DNA from: Gloeocapsopsis crepidinum LEGE 06123
GTDB lineage: Bacteria > Cyanobacteriota > Cyanobacteriia > Cyanobacteriales > Chroococcidiopsidaceae
Direction: 5' to 3'
Length of the DNA stretch: 64,000 nucleotides
NCBI RefSeq assembly: GCF_015207655.1
Contig: NZ_JADEWN010000016.1
Span: 18,184-82,183, forward strand
Below the pieces are notes generated by a model that was not told the origin of the DNA, made no database searches, and worked only from the letters and a program-made list of their open reading frames with translations. Positions 9,236 through 19,279 of this stretch are shown here, one piece after another. A program made the position numbers and the translations under genes. How positions within the stretch are numbered: the stretch's first letter is position 1; each line of letters opens with the position of its first letter.

Positions 9236-9673
9236 ATGAACGATCAGAAAATTCATGTTGCGATCGCTGTTCTCTATCGCCAGAATCAATTTCTCATGCA
9301 ATTACGCGATAATATTCCTGGAATTCTTTATCCAGGTCATTGGGGTTTATTTGGCGGACACATTGAATCTGGAGAAGTCCCCGAAGTTGCAATAATACGA
9401 GAACTACAAGAGGAAATCAACTACACTCCACCAGCGATCCTAAACTTTAGCTGCTATTACGATGAAAAAGTTGTACGTCATGTTTATCACGCACCATTAA
9501 CTGTAGAACTCGATCAACTTGTTCTCAATGAGGGATGGGATATGGGTTTGCTAACACCTCAACAAGTTTTACAAGGTGAATGTTATTCTGCAAAAGCTGG
9601 CGAATATAAGCCTTTAGGCGCTCCTCATCAAAAAATCTTGCTAGACTTTATTAAGCTTAAGCCTTATTCGTAA
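9236..9673 (+). CDS. NUDIX hydrolase
   Basis: 145 residues. The Nudix box is complete apart from its last Gly: GGHIESGEVPEVAIIRELQEE followed by Ile-Asn, giving the Mg-binding REx2EE core. Members hydrolyse nucleoside diphosphates linked to another moiety. The substrate cannot be read from sequence. The N-terminal IHVAIAVLYRQNQFLMQLR is the usual first strand. Its end overlaps the convergent DMT transporter gene by 17 bp. Close spacing to the upstream lipoprotein gene suggests co-transcription. Confidence 0.92.
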   Translation: MNDQKIHVAIAVLYRQNQFLMQLRDNIPGILYPGHWGLFGGHIESGEVPEVAIIRELQEEINYTPPAILNFSCYYDEKVVRHVYHAPLTVELDQLVLNEGWDMGLLTPQQVLQGECYSAKAGEYKPLGAPHQKILLDFIKLKPYS

Positions 9674-10523
9674 GCAATACTCCTACCACTACTAAAGCAC
9701 CCCCCATTAACAAGCTAAGAGTGATTTCTTCTTGTAATAGAACTGCTGCTAGCAAAATTGCTGATACGGGTACTAAATTGATAAAAATTGCAGCTTTAGC
9801 AGGTCCAATCGCTTTTACGCCTTCAGAATACCAAATAAAGCCAAGCGCAGAACTTAAAAATCCTAAATATAAAATAACTAACCAAGTTGCCAAATCAATC
9901 TGAATCAATTCTTGAAGAAACCCCTCTATTGCAGCTGGAATAAATAAGGCAACTGTACCAATAAGACAAGCATAAGTTGTTGCGACTAAAGGAGAAAGCT
10001 GCTGCATCGCAATTTTACCAATTAGCGTATAAGCAACCCAGCTAAATACGCATCCAAAAAGAAAAAAGTCTCCCAAACTTAAATTATTATCTAAAGTATC
10101 TAGCATTCCTCTACTAATTGCTAGAGCTGCTCCTAACAGAGAAGTAATAATTCCTATTGTTTTTAAAGTAGTAAGTTTCTCTTTAAAAAACAAGACAGAA
10201 CCAAGCGCAATAAAGGTAGGATTTAAGGCAACAATTAATGCAGCACGACTAGCTGCAATAGTTTGTAAGCCAAAAAAAAAGAATGCATTATATGCAAAAA
10301 CTCCTGTCATTCCCAGTAGAAAAACTTGCAAAAGTTGCTTCTTTTGAAGTTGAGGTAGGTGTCCCTCTATTTTTAATGTGAGTAGTAGCAGACAAATTGA
10401 GGAAACAGCAAAACGACAAAATGCTGCTGAGAAAGGTTCTAAACTTTGTACTACTAGCCTTCCTGCAATAAATGTACTGCCCCAAACTACCGCAGTTAGT
10501 ACCAGTTTGATATAAACTATCAA
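9657..10523 (-). CDS. DMT superfamily transporter (two EamA domains)
   Basis: 288 residues, about ten hydrophobic helices in two EamA halves. It opens with LVLTAVVWGSTFIAGRLVV, and the second half begins near FFLFGCVFSWVAYTLIGK. ALNPTFIALGSVLFFKEKL and FINLVPVSAILLAAVLLQEE are the characteristic end-of-domain motifs (P-x-x-A and E). It is an inner-membrane exporter or importer of small metabolites, substrate unknown. The 3' end overlaps the Nudix gene on the other strand. Confidence 0.9.
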   Translation of the reverse strand: MIVYIKLVLTAVVWGSTFIAGRLVVQSLEPFSAAFCRFAVSSICLLLLTLKIEGHLPQLQKKQLLQVFLLGMTGVFAYNAFFFFGLQTIAASRAALIVALNPTFIALGSVLFFKEKLTTLKTIGIITSLLGAALAISRGMLDTLDNNLSLGDFFLFGCVFSWVAYTLIGKIAMQQLSPLVATTYACLIGTVALFIPAAIEGFLQELIQIDLATWLVILYLGFLSSALGFIWYSEGVKAIGPAKAAIFINLVPVSAILLAAVLLQEEITLSLLMGGALVVVGVLLTNKA

Positions 10524-11045
10524 TATTAAAACCCAAATATTAGCATTTGTTTTCTATTGTCTCATATATTTAAATATCAAGCACAGCAGTATTTTTACCT
10601 AAAAAAAGTTCTTGTGATTTTTAACTTTTATTAGAATCAAATGCTAAATTGAATAATTGGAATTAGCTATAAGTAAGTGAAAATAAACATAGCTTAAAAG
10701 CTGTTAAAGAGGAAATTGATAATAGTTGATTAGCTAGCTATTAATCACGAATTAGTATAAAAAATGTGAAGAATTATCATGCCCACTTACTCAAATACCA
10801 AAAATGAGGTGGATATTTTGCTTGATTGTACTTAATTCAACAAAGTTTTTAAAAACTCAATGCGGTTTTAATATTTATATATAAATAAGAACTAAATAAG
10901 ATAGTATAATATGTTCGAGTATTAATAAAATTTTCTAACTAAAAACTGAATGTGCAGATACTGTCCTAAGCTAGGATAGCTATCAGTGAACTGATTAACT
11001 ACCTGTATTAAATTAAACGAAGACCAAGGCACACAACTGATTGCG
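10524..11045. other. AT-rich intergenic region upstream of mutS
   Basis: A divergent spacer of 522 bp between the DMT transporter and mutS. No coding frame is visible. A perfect TATAAT lies at 10905-10910, about 135 bp before mutS, but no good -35 lies 17 bp upstream, so it is only a weak promoter candidate. Confidence 0.4.
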
Positions 11046-13655
11046 ATGAACACCTCCTCCTCTGCATCTACTTCCGTGGAATTTAATGGTAAGCCGATGC
11101 TGCGTAACGCTGACTATCGGAAATTGGATATTACCAAACTTTCACCAATGTACCAGCACTTTGTAAAAGTGAAAGAACAGTATCCAAATACAATACTACT
11201 GTATCGATGTGGAGATTTTTTTGAAACCTTTTTTCTTGATGCGCTGACGGTTTCGCAGGAATTAGAACTTGTCCTGACGAGTAAAGAAGGAGGAAAGGAA
11301 ATCGGGCGAGTGCCAATGACAGGAGTGCCGCATCATGCACTAGAGCGGTATTGTGCAATGTTAGTTGAGAAGGGCTATGCGATCGCAATTTGCGACCAAG
11401 TTGAAGATGCAGAAGTTGCCGCAGCCCAACATCGTCAAGTGCGTCGAGAAGTCACGCGGGTACTTACTCCAGGAACACTTTTAGATGACGGAATGCTGCA
11501 AGCACGGTGCAACAACTTTTTAGCAGCAGTTGTCATTGCAGGCAGTCATTGGGGATTAGCCTATGCAGATATTTCTACAGGGGAATTCTTAACAACACAA
11601 GAAAGTAACTTAGAGCAGCTAACGCAAGAATTAATGCGGCTACAACCTTCAGAGGTGCTAGTGCCTACTAATGCTCCAGATTTAGGAAGTTTACTACGTC
11701 CTGGAGAAACTTCTGAACATTTGCCATCTTGTTTGCCAACTTCATTTTGCTATGCGCTGCGATCGCACACTCCATTTACTCCAGCAGAAGCGCGACAGCG
11801 TTTAGTCCAAAAATTTCGAGTGCGATCGCTTGAGGGCTTGGGTTGCGAACATCTTCCTCTAGCAGTGAGGGCTGCTGGTGGTTTATTACAATATCTAGAA
11901 GAAACGCAAAAAGAAAATCCAATTGCGCTACAAACCTTACGCACCTATACAATTACTGATTACTTAATATTAGATCACCAAAGTCGGCGAAATTTAGAAA
12001 TAACGCAAACAGTCCGTGATGGTACGTTTCATGGTTCATTACTATGGGCATTAGACCGCACTAGCACAGCGATGGGTGGACGAACCTTGCGTCGCTGGTT
12101 TTTGCAGCCACTTATAGATATTAAGGGGATTCGTGCCCGACAAGATACGATTCAAGAATTAATCGAAGATAGTTCGCTGCGTCAGGATTTACGTGCCTGT
12201 TTGCGACAAATTTACGATCTAGAAAGATTAACAGGTCGTGCAGGTTCTGGTAGTGCAAATGCTAGAGATCTTGTTGCTTTAGCAGATTCGCTGGCAAGAC
12301 TGCCTGAGATTGCTCGTCTTGTAGAAACGGCAAAATCGCCATATCTACGGGCTTTACAAAAAGTCCCATCGATACTGCAAGAATTAGGTGTCAAACTTCG
12401 CAACCATCTTGTTGAGTCACCGCCGATTTTACTTTCTGAAGGCGGCTTAATTCGCCCTGGCGTCGATTCACAACTTGATGAGAGACGCACCACCGTAGAA
12501 GCAGATCAGCAATGGATTGCGAATTTAGAAATAGAGGAACGCGCTAAGACAGAAATTCCCACATTGAAGGTAGGTTACAACAAAACCTTTGGTTATTACA
12601 TCAGTATTTCTCGCAGCAAAGCCGATCAAGTTCCCAAGCATTACATCCGCAAGCAAACACTAACGAATGAAGAACGATATATCACTCCTGAGTTGAAAGA
12701 ACGCGAAAGTCGCATCCTTAGTGCTAGAGACGATTTGAATCGCTTAGAGTATGAAGTGTTTACGCAATTGCGTGGTGAAGTTGCCGAACACGCTGAATTG
12801 ATTCGCAATATTTCGCGTGCTGTAGCAGCGGCAGATGTATTGTGTGGTTTAGCTGAAGTAGCAGTTTATCAAGGCTACTGCCGACCAGAAATGGTGGAAG
12901 GGCGAGAAATTATTATCAAAGATGGGCGTCACCCTGTTGTCGAACAGTCTTTACCTGCAGGCTTTTTCGTTCCCAATTCTGCCTGTTTAGGTAATACACC
13001 ATCAAACCAATTTCCCGATCTCATTATTCTCACAGGTCCGAATGCAAGTGGCAAAAGTTGCTATCTGCGTCAAGTAGGATTGATACAGTTAATGGCACAG
13101 GTGGGTAGTTTTGTTCCAGCCAATTCTGCACGATTGGGGATTTGCGATCGCATTTTTACGCGGGTCGGTGCAGTAGATGACTTAGCAACAGGTCAATCAA
13201 CTTTTATGGTTGAAATGAATGAAACAGCCAATATTCTCAATCATGCTACTTCGCGATCGCTCGTGTTGCTAGATGAAATTGGCAGAGGAACTGCAACATT
13301 TGATGGTCTTTCAATTGCGTGGGCAGTAGCTGAATACTTAGCCTCAGAGATTCAAGCGCGGACGATCTTTGCAACACACTACCACGAGTTGAATGAACTC
13401 GCTTCAATTTTGCCGAACGTTGCTAATTATCAAGTCACTGTGAAAGAACTACCCGATCAAATCATCTTTTTACATCAAGTACAACCAGGAGGCGCAGATA
13501 AATCTTATGGCATTGAGGCAGGACGTTTGGCAGGATTGCCACCAGTGGTGATTCAACGCGCCAAACAGGTCATGGGACAAATTGAAAAGCATAGTAAAAT
13601 TGCTGTCGGACTGCGTGAGGGTGTAGATGTCAAACAAGCGTTAAAGGCAAACTAA
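11046..13655 (+). CDS. mutS: DNA mismatch repair protein MutS
   Basis: 869 residues, full length. MutS recognises base mismatches and short loops and recruits MutL. The mismatch-reading motif is [10 protein letters not shown] (residues ~54-63, Phe-x-Glu kept). ATPase motifs follow: Walker [11 protein letters not shown] (~661-670), Walker [17 protein letters not shown] and the signature [11 protein letters not shown]. The lever/clamp part contains [13 protein letters not shown], typical of MutS1. The first ~25 residues are a variable Ser-rich extension. A promoter is expected in the 520 bp AT-rich spacer. The gene is transcribed alone. Confidence 0.97.
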   Translation: MNTSSSASTSVEFNGKPMLRNADYRKLDITKLSPMYQHFVKVKEQYPNTILLYRCGDFFETFFLDALTVSQELELVLTSKEGGKEIGRVPMTGVPHHALERYCAMLVEKGYAIAICDQVEDAEVAAAQHRQVRREVTRVLTPGTLLDDGMLQARCNNFLAAVVIAGSHWGLAYADISTGEFLTTQESNLEQLTQELMRLQPSEVLVPTNAPDLGSLLRPGETSEHLPSCLPTSFCYALRSHTPFTPAEARQRLVQKFRVRSLEGLGCEHLPLAVRAAGGLLQYLEETQKENPIALQTLRTYTITDYLILDHQSRRNLEITQTVRDGTFHGSLLWALDRTSTAMGGRTLRRWFLQPLIDIKGIRARQDTIQELIEDSSLRQDLRACLRQIYDLERLTGRAGSGSANARDLVALADSLARLPEIARLVETAKSPYLRALQKVPSILQELGVKLRNHLVESPPILLSEGGLIRPGVDSQLDERRTTVEADQQWIANLEIEERAKTEIPTLKVGYNKTFGYYISISRSKADQVPKHYIRKQTLTNEERYITPELKERESRILSARDDLNRLEYEVFTQLRGEVAEHAELIRNISRAVAAADVLCGLAEVAVYQGYCRPEMVEGREIIIKDGRHPVVEQSLPAGFFVPNSACLGNTPSNQFPDLIILTGPNASGKSCYLRQVGLIQLMAQVGSFVPANSARLGICDRIFTRVGAVDDLATGQSTFMVEMNETANILNHATSRSLVLLDEIGRGTATFDGLSIAWAVAEYLASEIQARTIFATHYHELNELASILPNVANYQVTVKELPDQIIFLHQVQPGGADKSYGIEAGRLAGLPPVVIQRAKQVMGQIEKHSKIAVGLREGVDVKQALKAN

Positions 13656-13689
13656 CTTTTGATGCGCATTTTATGCCAACGATCAATAT

Positions 13690-13905
13690 GGTTAGGACGT
13701 TATTAAAGTCTTGAGTTTTGGAAAGCGAACAAAGATACCGGAGGCATTTATTAAAAGAAGTGTCTTAACTCAACACTCAACACTTATAATTCATAACTCA
13801 TAACTCTCCGTTCCCCTAATTTGTGAACCGTAGGTCTGAGAAAAGCGTGTCCTCTGACCTCTGACTTCTGACTTCTGACCCCTGCTATAAGTATCTGACT
13901 TACCT
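13690..13905. repeat. Dispersed repeat copies B (gagttttggaaagcg and ggtctgagaaaagcg families)
   Basis: Two repeats lie side by side. First, 13713-13800 has ttgagttttggaaagcg, then ggaggcatttatt, then ttaactcaacactcaac. The same order occurs at 25121-25215. Second, 13824-13860 matches 8652-8686 almost base for base. The second repeat lies inside the annotated 3' end of the phosphoesterase gene. Confidence 0.7.
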
Positions 13906-14570
13906 GGTATTAAAACGTTTCCTGCTTGATCGCTGATGCCAGCTTTTGCAACTCCATGAACCAGAATCTTACCGCCACTAATTGTTTTAGTATATTGCTC
14001 GTGGTGATGACCGTGGAACACAGCTTTTACTCCTAGTGCCTCAGCAAGTTCGTCAAGTTCTTTAAAGCCGTAGCAATGGCATGAAGGCGCTTCATGAGTC
14101 ACTAAAATATCTGCTTGTTGATTTGATAGCGCTTTGTAGTGTTGCCAAAAAATGCTGGCATGATGTTTGCGAGGAATACCACCCCGCCAGCGTTCGCCTT
14201 TACCACAAATTGATAGTAAGTGATGATGGCTAGGAAATCTCGGGGCAGCAGGAGGACGCCAGATTTTGGCACGAAATACACCGCCTAATCCAGCAACTCG
14301 CTGACCAGCAATTTTAACAACACGACCGTGTAAATTACGATGCGCTAGCTGCGATGAAAACAAATGGTCGTACCAACAATCTTGATCTGCGTCGTGGTTA
14401 CCGTGAATGAACCAAACTTCGGTTTTATCCAAAATGGCAGCTAGTTCTTCCTCTAGCGATCGCGCTAAGTCAAAATCGCCTAGCAAAATAACTGCTTGCG
14501 GAGAATATGTTTTTACTGCCCGAAGCACGGGTCTGAAATCACCATGCGGATCTCCACCGAATAAAATCAT
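13791..14570 (-). CDS. Metallophosphoesterase (calcineurin-like) with repeat-derived C-terminus
   Basis: 259 residues. All metal-binding blocks of the calcineurin-like fold are present: GDPHGDF (D-x-H, residues 6-12), LLGDFDLA, IHGNHDAD (GNHD), ILVTHEAPS and FHGHHHEQY. It should be a soluble metal-dependent phosphohydrolase with an unknown substrate. The fold ends near KAGISDQAGNVLIPG (~residue 222). The last ~37 residues (SRGQKSEVRGQRTR and onward) are translated from an intergenic repeat and are unlike the rest. Either the original stop was lost or the tail is tolerated. The start ATG at 14570 gives the usual N-terminus. Confidence 0.88.
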   Translation of the reverse strand: MILFGGDPHGDFRPVLRAVKTYSPQAVILLGDFDLARSLEEELAAILDKTEVWFIHGNHDADQDCWYDHLFSSQLAHRNLHGRVVKIAGQRVAGLGGVFRAKIWRPPAAPRFPSHHHLLSICGKGERWRGGIPRKHHASIFWQHYKALSNQQADILVTHEAPSCHCYGFKELDELAEALGVKAVFHGHHHEQYTKTISGGKILVHGVAKAGISDQAGNVLIPGKSDTYSRGQKSEVRGQRTRFSQTYGSQIRGTESYEL

Positions 14571-14754
14571 TAATTAAGTTGAAAATGCAACTCTTTATGA
14601 TAATAAGGATCGCATATCTAGAACCTATGTTCCTTACCCAAAAGACGGATCGACACTGAAACACAACTATCGATAGGAAAGAAATCAAGCAGTTGCTTTG
14701 CATTTGAAAAGGCAACAAATTGAAAATTGAGCCTTTCTCCTCAATGTTTTTCTT

Positions 14755-14796
14755 CCCCTCACTCCTTACCCCTCACCCCTCGCCCCTTCTTTCGTA
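14755..14796. repeat. STRR-like heptamer repeat (cctcact/cccctca)
   Basis: Tandem variants of cccctcactccttacccctc and cccctcgcccctt lie in the 350 bp spacer between the phosphoesterase and a small plus-strand gene. The family is the same as at 5984-6018. Nothing else was recognised in this spacer. Confidence 0.55.
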
Positions 14797-14921
14797 ACTA
14801 TTCTTAATACACTACGGCATAAAGCATTACACTTCATTGCAAAGTGAAAGATAATGTGAGATAGCGCGTGATAATTGCGGATGTGGATGAACCCGCACAG
14901 AATTTAGGAAAGGAGAACCCC

Positions 14922-15128
14922 GTGGCAATGCAATCAAAGGAGCTAAAACAAAATTCGGTGCATGAAGATTTCAGTGAGTATGTAGCTCATCTTCAACTTC
15001 ATATGACTTTACAAGCTCGGAATTTAGTTCCCACCCTCAAGCCAAAGGTAATTGATAGCCGCGAACAGTTACTCCATCAAACTCAAGCAACTGTTGAAAA
15101 GTTGATTTCTCGCCAGAGAATATTCTAG
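14922..15128 (+). CDS. Small hypothetical protein
   Basis: 68 residues from GTG 14922, which has AGGAG (14911-14915) six bases upstream. An upstream in-frame codon at 14868 would add 18 residues but has no ribosome site. The protein is hydrophilic and helical (VHEDFSEYVAHLQLHMTLQ, then EQLLHQTQATVEKLISRQR), with no recognised domain. A clear intrinsic terminator follows 71 bp after the stop, which supports a short transcription unit. Confidence 0.6.
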   Translation: MAMQSKELKQNSVHEDFSEYVAHLQLHMTLQARNLVPTLKPKVIDSREQLLHQTQATVEKLISRQRIF

Positions 15129-15198
15129 ATAGTACTGCGCTGCTGTCTAACACGAAAAGCAACCAGTTTCTAAAGATTATCAAATAAACATAATTCAG

Positions 15199-15240
15199 AA
15201 ACCTTGAAGCACGCAGAACGCGCATCAAGGTTTTTATTTA
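15199..15240 (+). terminator. Intrinsic terminator after small hypothetical gene
   Basis: AAACCTTGA (15199-15207) pairs perfectly with TCAAGGTTT (15225-15233), and a T-rich run (tttttattta) follows. It closes the unit of the small gene ending at 15128. Confidence 0.75.
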
Positions 15241-15421
15241 GGCTGAGAACTAATAAATTTTTGTGGCGGATAACTAGCAAAAATGTCTTAGAAAGCAGAC
15301 ATAGCAGGCATTTTGCTGTTTTCTGTTTGTATGGTTAAGAAATCCGTACTTAAGCTGAACAGCGATCGCTGAGCTTTTGCCGTTAAGATAATGGCAGCGA
15401 AACCTTTTAATTTCAGGCTGA

Positions 15422-16720
15422 ATGGCGGCCCGATCTAACATGACTTCCATGCCTCCCCAAAACCAAAGCCTAGTCATTAGACCAGTTCAATACCGAGACC
15501 TTGAGGGCATTGAACGGCTTAGTGCCGAGTCATTCGAGGTGGATCAATCAAGTCCTGCCGAAACGCCAGGGCGATCGCATCTAAGCTTACTGCGCCGCTG
15601 GTTTGGGTTAATCAAGTGTTTGAGCATCTTTCCCAATCCGCTACAGTACCGTTTCTGCATTTACGTAGCTGAGCAATACCGTCAGGTTCAAGGGATGATT
15701 CAAGTCACCCCTTTTAATCGTACCCGCAGTACTTGGAAAGTTCAGCAAGTCGCGGTAGACACCAAAGCTCACACCCAAGGAATTGGTTCCCAACTTTTGC
15801 GTCACTGTTTTGAAGCGATCGGTGAAGCTCGCACGTGGTTATTAGAAGTCAATATTAATAATAAAGATGCCTTGGCTCTCTATCGCCAAAATGGTTTCCA
15901 AACTTTGGCACAGTTGACTTATTGGAAAATTAAGCCGAGCTTATTACAAGAATTAGCTGCTAGAGAACCAGATTTGCCAAACTTGCTGCCTGTCAGCAAT
16001 GCTGATGCTCAGTTGCTCTACCAGTTAGATACTGCCTCAATGCCGCCTCTGGTTCGCCAAGTCTTTGACCGCGAAATTCATGATTTTAAGACTAGTCTTC
16101 TTGGTGCACTGATTGAAGGACTAAGACAATGGCGGAGTAGAACTGAAGTCGTCAGCGGCTATGTATTTGAACCACAGCGCAAAGCAGCAATTGGTTACTT
16201 TCAGCTGAAAATATGCCGTAAAAGCCAAAAACCACACGTTGCAACATTAACAGTACACCCTGCCTATACTTGGCTTTATCCTGAGCTACTATCTCAACTT
16301 GCACGAATCGTTCAAGATTTACCACCACAATCTTTGCAACTAGCTTCTGCTGATTATCAACCAGAACGAGAGGAATACTTAGAGCAAATAGGTGCTGAGC
16401 GTGTAGAACATACACTTATGATGTCGCGCTCAGTTTGGCACAAAATCCGCGAGTCTAAGTTTGCATCTTTAGAAGGCTTACAATGGCCTGAAGTGCTTCA
16501 AGGTCTGCAACCAGCACGTAAACCTGTCCCAGGTGGTATGTCTTGGATACCACAAACTTCGTCTGCCCGCTCAAAGATAAAAATGAACTCGCAATACCAA
16601 TTTGTGAATAAAGTAAGTTCTTCATCAGAATCATTACATCCGAGTAGTAGCACTGAAGAACATTCCTTGCAACAACATCACCTTGACAACGAAGGAGAAA
16701 CAAAAAACACGAATGTCTAA
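15422..16720 (+). CDS. GNAT family N-acetyltransferase with C-terminal extension
   Basis: 432 residues. Residues ~18-165 form a GNAT domain: LVIRPVQYRDLEGIERL, then the acetyl-CoA loop THTQGIGSQLL-like segment (KAHTQGIGSQLLRHCFEA) and LEVNINNKDALALYRQNGF. Residues ~200-365 look like a second, weaker GNAT-like half (VATLTVHPAYTWLYPELLSQL and onward). The last ~60 residues are Ser/Gln-rich and probably unstructured. The substrate is unknown. Its stop overlaps the ATG of ruvX by 8 bases, so translation is probably coupled. The group GNAT-ruvX-DUF3727-mltG-yqeG runs on one strand. Confidence 0.88.
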   Translation: MAARSNMTSMPPQNQSLVIRPVQYRDLEGIERLSAESFEVDQSSPAETPGRSHLSLLRRWFGLIKCLSIFPNPLQYRFCIYVAEQYRQVQGMIQVTPFNRTRSTWKVQQVAVDTKAHTQGIGSQLLRHCFEAIGEARTWLLEVNINNKDALALYRQNGFQTLAQLTYWKIKPSLLQELAAREPDLPNLLPVSNADAQLLYQLDTASMPPLVRQVFDREIHDFKTSLLGALIEGLRQWRSRTEVVSGYVFEPQRKAAIGYFQLKICRKSQKPHVATLTVHPAYTWLYPELLSQLARIVQDLPPQSLQLASADYQPEREEYLEQIGAERVEHTLMMSRSVWHKIRESKFASLEGLQWPEVLQGLQPARKPVPGGMSWIPQTSSARSKIKMNSQYQFVNKVSSSSESLHPSSSTEEHSLQQHHLDNEGETKNTNV

Positions 16721-17258
16721 AGCTACTCAGCAGCAAGCCACTGACACTCACGAAAATCCCAACAGTGTTGTTGTGAGTTCGCAACCGAAAAAGCAATCTT
16801 TTATTTCAGCTTTAGGCTTAGATATTGGTCGTAAGCGAATTGGTGTTGCTGGATGTGATGGCACAGGTTTGATTGCCTCAGGATTGACAACAATTGAGCG
16901 CAAATCTTTTGAGTTGGATCTAGCACAACTCAAAAGATTTGCCAAAGAGCGTCATGTTCAAATATTGGTTGTTGGTTTACCATATTCTATGGATGGCTCT
17001 TTAGGTAAGCAAGCTCAAGAAATTCAAAAATTAGCGACGAGGTACGCTCAAGCTTTACAGTTGTCGCTAGAATATGTAGACGAACGACTCACTTCATTTC
17101 AAGCTGAGCAGCTACTGCACTCACAAAATATTTCGCCATCTCGGAACAAAGGACTTATTGATCGTAAAGCCGCTGCTTTGATACTGCAGCAATGGTTAGA
17201 CGAACGTCGTGCTTCTTTAACAGCACAGAGAAAGTCTGAAAAGAAATTACCTTTTTAA
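16713..17258 (+). CDS. ruvX: Putative pre-16S rRNA nuclease / Holliday junction resolvase RuvX (YqgF)
   Basis: 181 residues from ATG 16713, which overlaps the upstream stop (atgtctaa). A TTG at 16683 would extend it by ten residues inside the GNAT gene and is less likely. RNase H-like fold motifs: ALGLDIGRKRIGVA with the first catalytic Asp, LVVGLPYSMDGS, EYVDERLTSFQAEQLL with the Glu, and LIDRKAAALILQQWLD with the last Asp. The family trims the 5' end of 16S rRNA and is essential in many bacteria. The ~30-residue N-terminal extension is polar. Confidence 0.93.
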   Translation: MSKATQQQATDTHENPNSVVVSSQPKKQSFISALGLDIGRKRIGVAGCDGTGLIASGLTTIERKSFELDLAQLKRFAKERHVQILVVGLPYSMDGSLGKQAQEIQKLATRYAQALQLSLEYVDERLTSFQAEQLLHSQNISPSRNKGLIDRKAAALILQQWLDERRASLTAQRKSEKKLPF

Positions 17259-17446
17259 TTTTGTTTGATTCTGTTTGGAAAAAAGCCTGTAAATCTAGTA
17301 GTTGGTTGAGTGCACTAGCGTGATATTCTGAAAGCTAACCAACAGTGCCTAGAAAAAAGTTGCATTAGCAGGTTTTGTCTAGTATAGGTAAACTAATTTA
17401 CCGACGATTTTCTTGTTAGATAAGTTGACGGTTCTTACTATCGACT

Positions 17447-18019
17447 ATGTTTCCATCCGAATTTTCTGAAGATAATGAGCAATCCCCTGCTAGCTCCGTC
17501 ACGCTGACGGATGATACAGGGCGTGAATTGAATTGTTATGTAGAGCGATCGCTTTATGTAGATAGTCAAGAATATCTATTACTGATCCCTGTAGATTCCG
17601 CAGTAGAAATTTTTGCTTGGCAGGGTGATGGCGATGAAGAAGAAGCTGTTCCTGTTGAAGATGAAGAAACTATTGAGAGCATCTTTAGCACAGCAGAAGC
17701 TGTCCTTGCTGAGCAGAATTTAGTTCTGAAGCACAGTGCTTTTGCCTTGACAGTTGCTGGCGAGTTACCGCCTGTTGAAGAAACTGAGCTATTTACGCTG
17801 GAAATCGAAGAAAACGGAACAGAGTTAGAACCTGAACAATTGCAGCTATTAGCAAGTTTTTATCATGAAGAACAAGAGTACGCGATTTATACTCCTCTAG
17901 ATCCGTTGCTGTTCTTCGCGAAAGCAAATGGTTCTGGTAAGCCAGAGTTGCTTTCTCCGGAAGAATTTCGTAAAGTACAACCACAGTTAGAAGAACAGCT
18001 ATTTGACGAAATGGAATAG
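17447..18019 (+). CDS. DUF3727 domain protein
   Basis: 190 residues, very acidic. The N-terminal half resembles DUF1292 (SVTLTDDTGRELNCYVE, then YLLLIPVDSAVEIF) and the C-terminal half is a second similar module (LASFYHEEQEYAIYTPLDPLLF). This duplicated family is found in cyanobacteria and plastids between ruvX and mltG, as here. The function is unknown. The 70 bp gap to mltG suggests one operon. Confidence 0.9.
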   Translation: MFPSEFSEDNEQSPASSVTLTDDTGRELNCYVERSLYVDSQEYLLLIPVDSAVEIFAWQGDGDEEEAVPVEDEETIESIFSTAEAVLAEQNLVLKHSAFALTVAGELPPVEETELFTLEIEENGTELEPEQLQLLASFYHEEQEYAIYTPLDPLLFFAKANGSGKPELLSPEEFRKVQPQLEEQLFDEME

Positions 18020-18089
18020 TGCATAGTTGACACGTAGGCACATAGCAAACGTTTTAAGCTGTTCGTAGCTACCAGCTCAATTAGCAAAG

Positions 18090-19172
18090 ATGGTGCAAAG
18101 AATATTCAAGTGGTCGCTTATTTTAGGTCTGCCAGTAGCATTAGGATTGAGCCTGTTGGCTGGCAAAAATTGGTGGAACTCTGTAAGTTCACCACCGCAG
18201 CTGATAGAAGCATCTGCTGTACCCGAAATAGCTGAAGCTAGGGTAGTACAGTTTCGCATTCCTCAAGGTACACCAACCCAGCAAATTGGACGCGATCTTG
18301 AAGCAGCAGGGTTAATTCGTTCAGCAAGGGCATGGGATTTATGGGCACGGTGGCTAAGATGGCAAAATCCCGATGGTGGATTTAAAGCAGGCACATATGC
18401 ACTGTCATCAACGCAGCCATTAACAGCGATCGCAGAGAAAATTTGGCAAGGTAGAGTTGTCGAGCTAAGCTTTACAATTCCGGAAGGTTGGTCGATACAG
18501 CAGATGGCAACTTACTTTGAAACGCAGGGCTTCTTTCCTGCGGCAGATTTTATTGCGGTAGCTAGTACTGTTGACCGAAGTAAATACTCTTGGCTTCCTG
18601 CAGACTTACCTCATCTCGAAGGCTTTTTATACCCAGATACCTATAAACTAAATGGCGATCAAGTTACGCCGCAAGCAGTAGTTGATCAGATGCTGCAACG
18701 ATTTGAGCAATTAGCACTGCCAGTGTATGAGCAACACCGCAATCAAACACAGTTTGATATCCGCGAATGGGTTACTCTAGCAAGTATTGTTGAAAAAGAA
18801 GCCGTTGTAGCTGACGAACGTCAACGCATTGCTGGAGTTTTTGTCCGGAGATTAGAAGAAGGACTGTCTTTAGGAGCAGATCCCACAGTAGAGTATGGTT
18901 TGGGTATCCGGCAAACTGCCGATCAACCTTTGACCCTTGCTCAAGTCAATACGCCTTCTCCTTACAATACATATATCAATGCAGGGCTACCACCAACTCC
19001 GATCGCTAGTCCTGGAATTGCCAGTTTGCAAGCAACACTTGCTCCTGAAGAAACTCCTTATCTTTATTTTGTTGCTCGCTATGATGGCACTCATGTCTTT
19101 AGCCGCACTTTATCGGAACACGAAGCAGCACAAGCAGCAATTCGCAGGCAACAGCAATCAAGAAGTCAATAA
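18090..19172 (+). CDS. mltG: Endolytic transglycosylase MltG (YceG)
   Basis: 360 residues. One N-terminal membrane segment (SLILGLPVALGLSLLAG) is followed by a LysM-like part (RIPQGTPTQQIGRDLEAAG) and the YceG catalytic domain with WVTLASIVEKEAVV (catalytic Glu), LSLGADPTVEYGLG and NTYINAGLPPTPIASPG. MltG cuts nascent peptidoglycan strands and limits glycan length, acting at the outer face of the inner membrane. It follows DUF3727 and precedes a YqeG phosphatase gene by 107 bp. Confidence 0.95.
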   Translation: MVQRIFKWSLILGLPVALGLSLLAGKNWWNSVSSPPQLIEASAVPEIAEARVVQFRIPQGTPTQQIGRDLEAAGLIRSARAWDLWARWLRWQNPDGGFKAGTYALSSTQPLTAIAEKIWQGRVVELSFTIPEGWSIQQMATYFETQGFFPAADFIAVASTVDRSKYSWLPADLPHLEGFLYPDTYKLNGDQVTPQAVVDQMLQRFEQLALPVYEQHRNQTQFDIREWVTLASIVEKEAVVADERQRIAGVFVRRLEEGLSLGADPTVEYGLGIRQTADQPLTLAQVNTPSPYNTYINAGLPPTPIASPGIASLQATLAPEETPYLYFVARYDGTHVFSRTLSEHEAAQAAIRRQQQSRSQ

Positions 19173-19279
19173 TGCGCAAAATCAAGGGAAGATGGCTAAA
19201 AAAGATACTTTGCTTACTGTAGCTGATTATTTTCTAAAGAAAGTATACTTGACTTCTTTATCTTCACCTTGAGCAGAAT

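Noticed and set aside
10905..10910. TATAAT as mutS promoter
   Set aside because: No acceptable -35 at 16-18 bp; AT-rich region gives such hexamers by chance.
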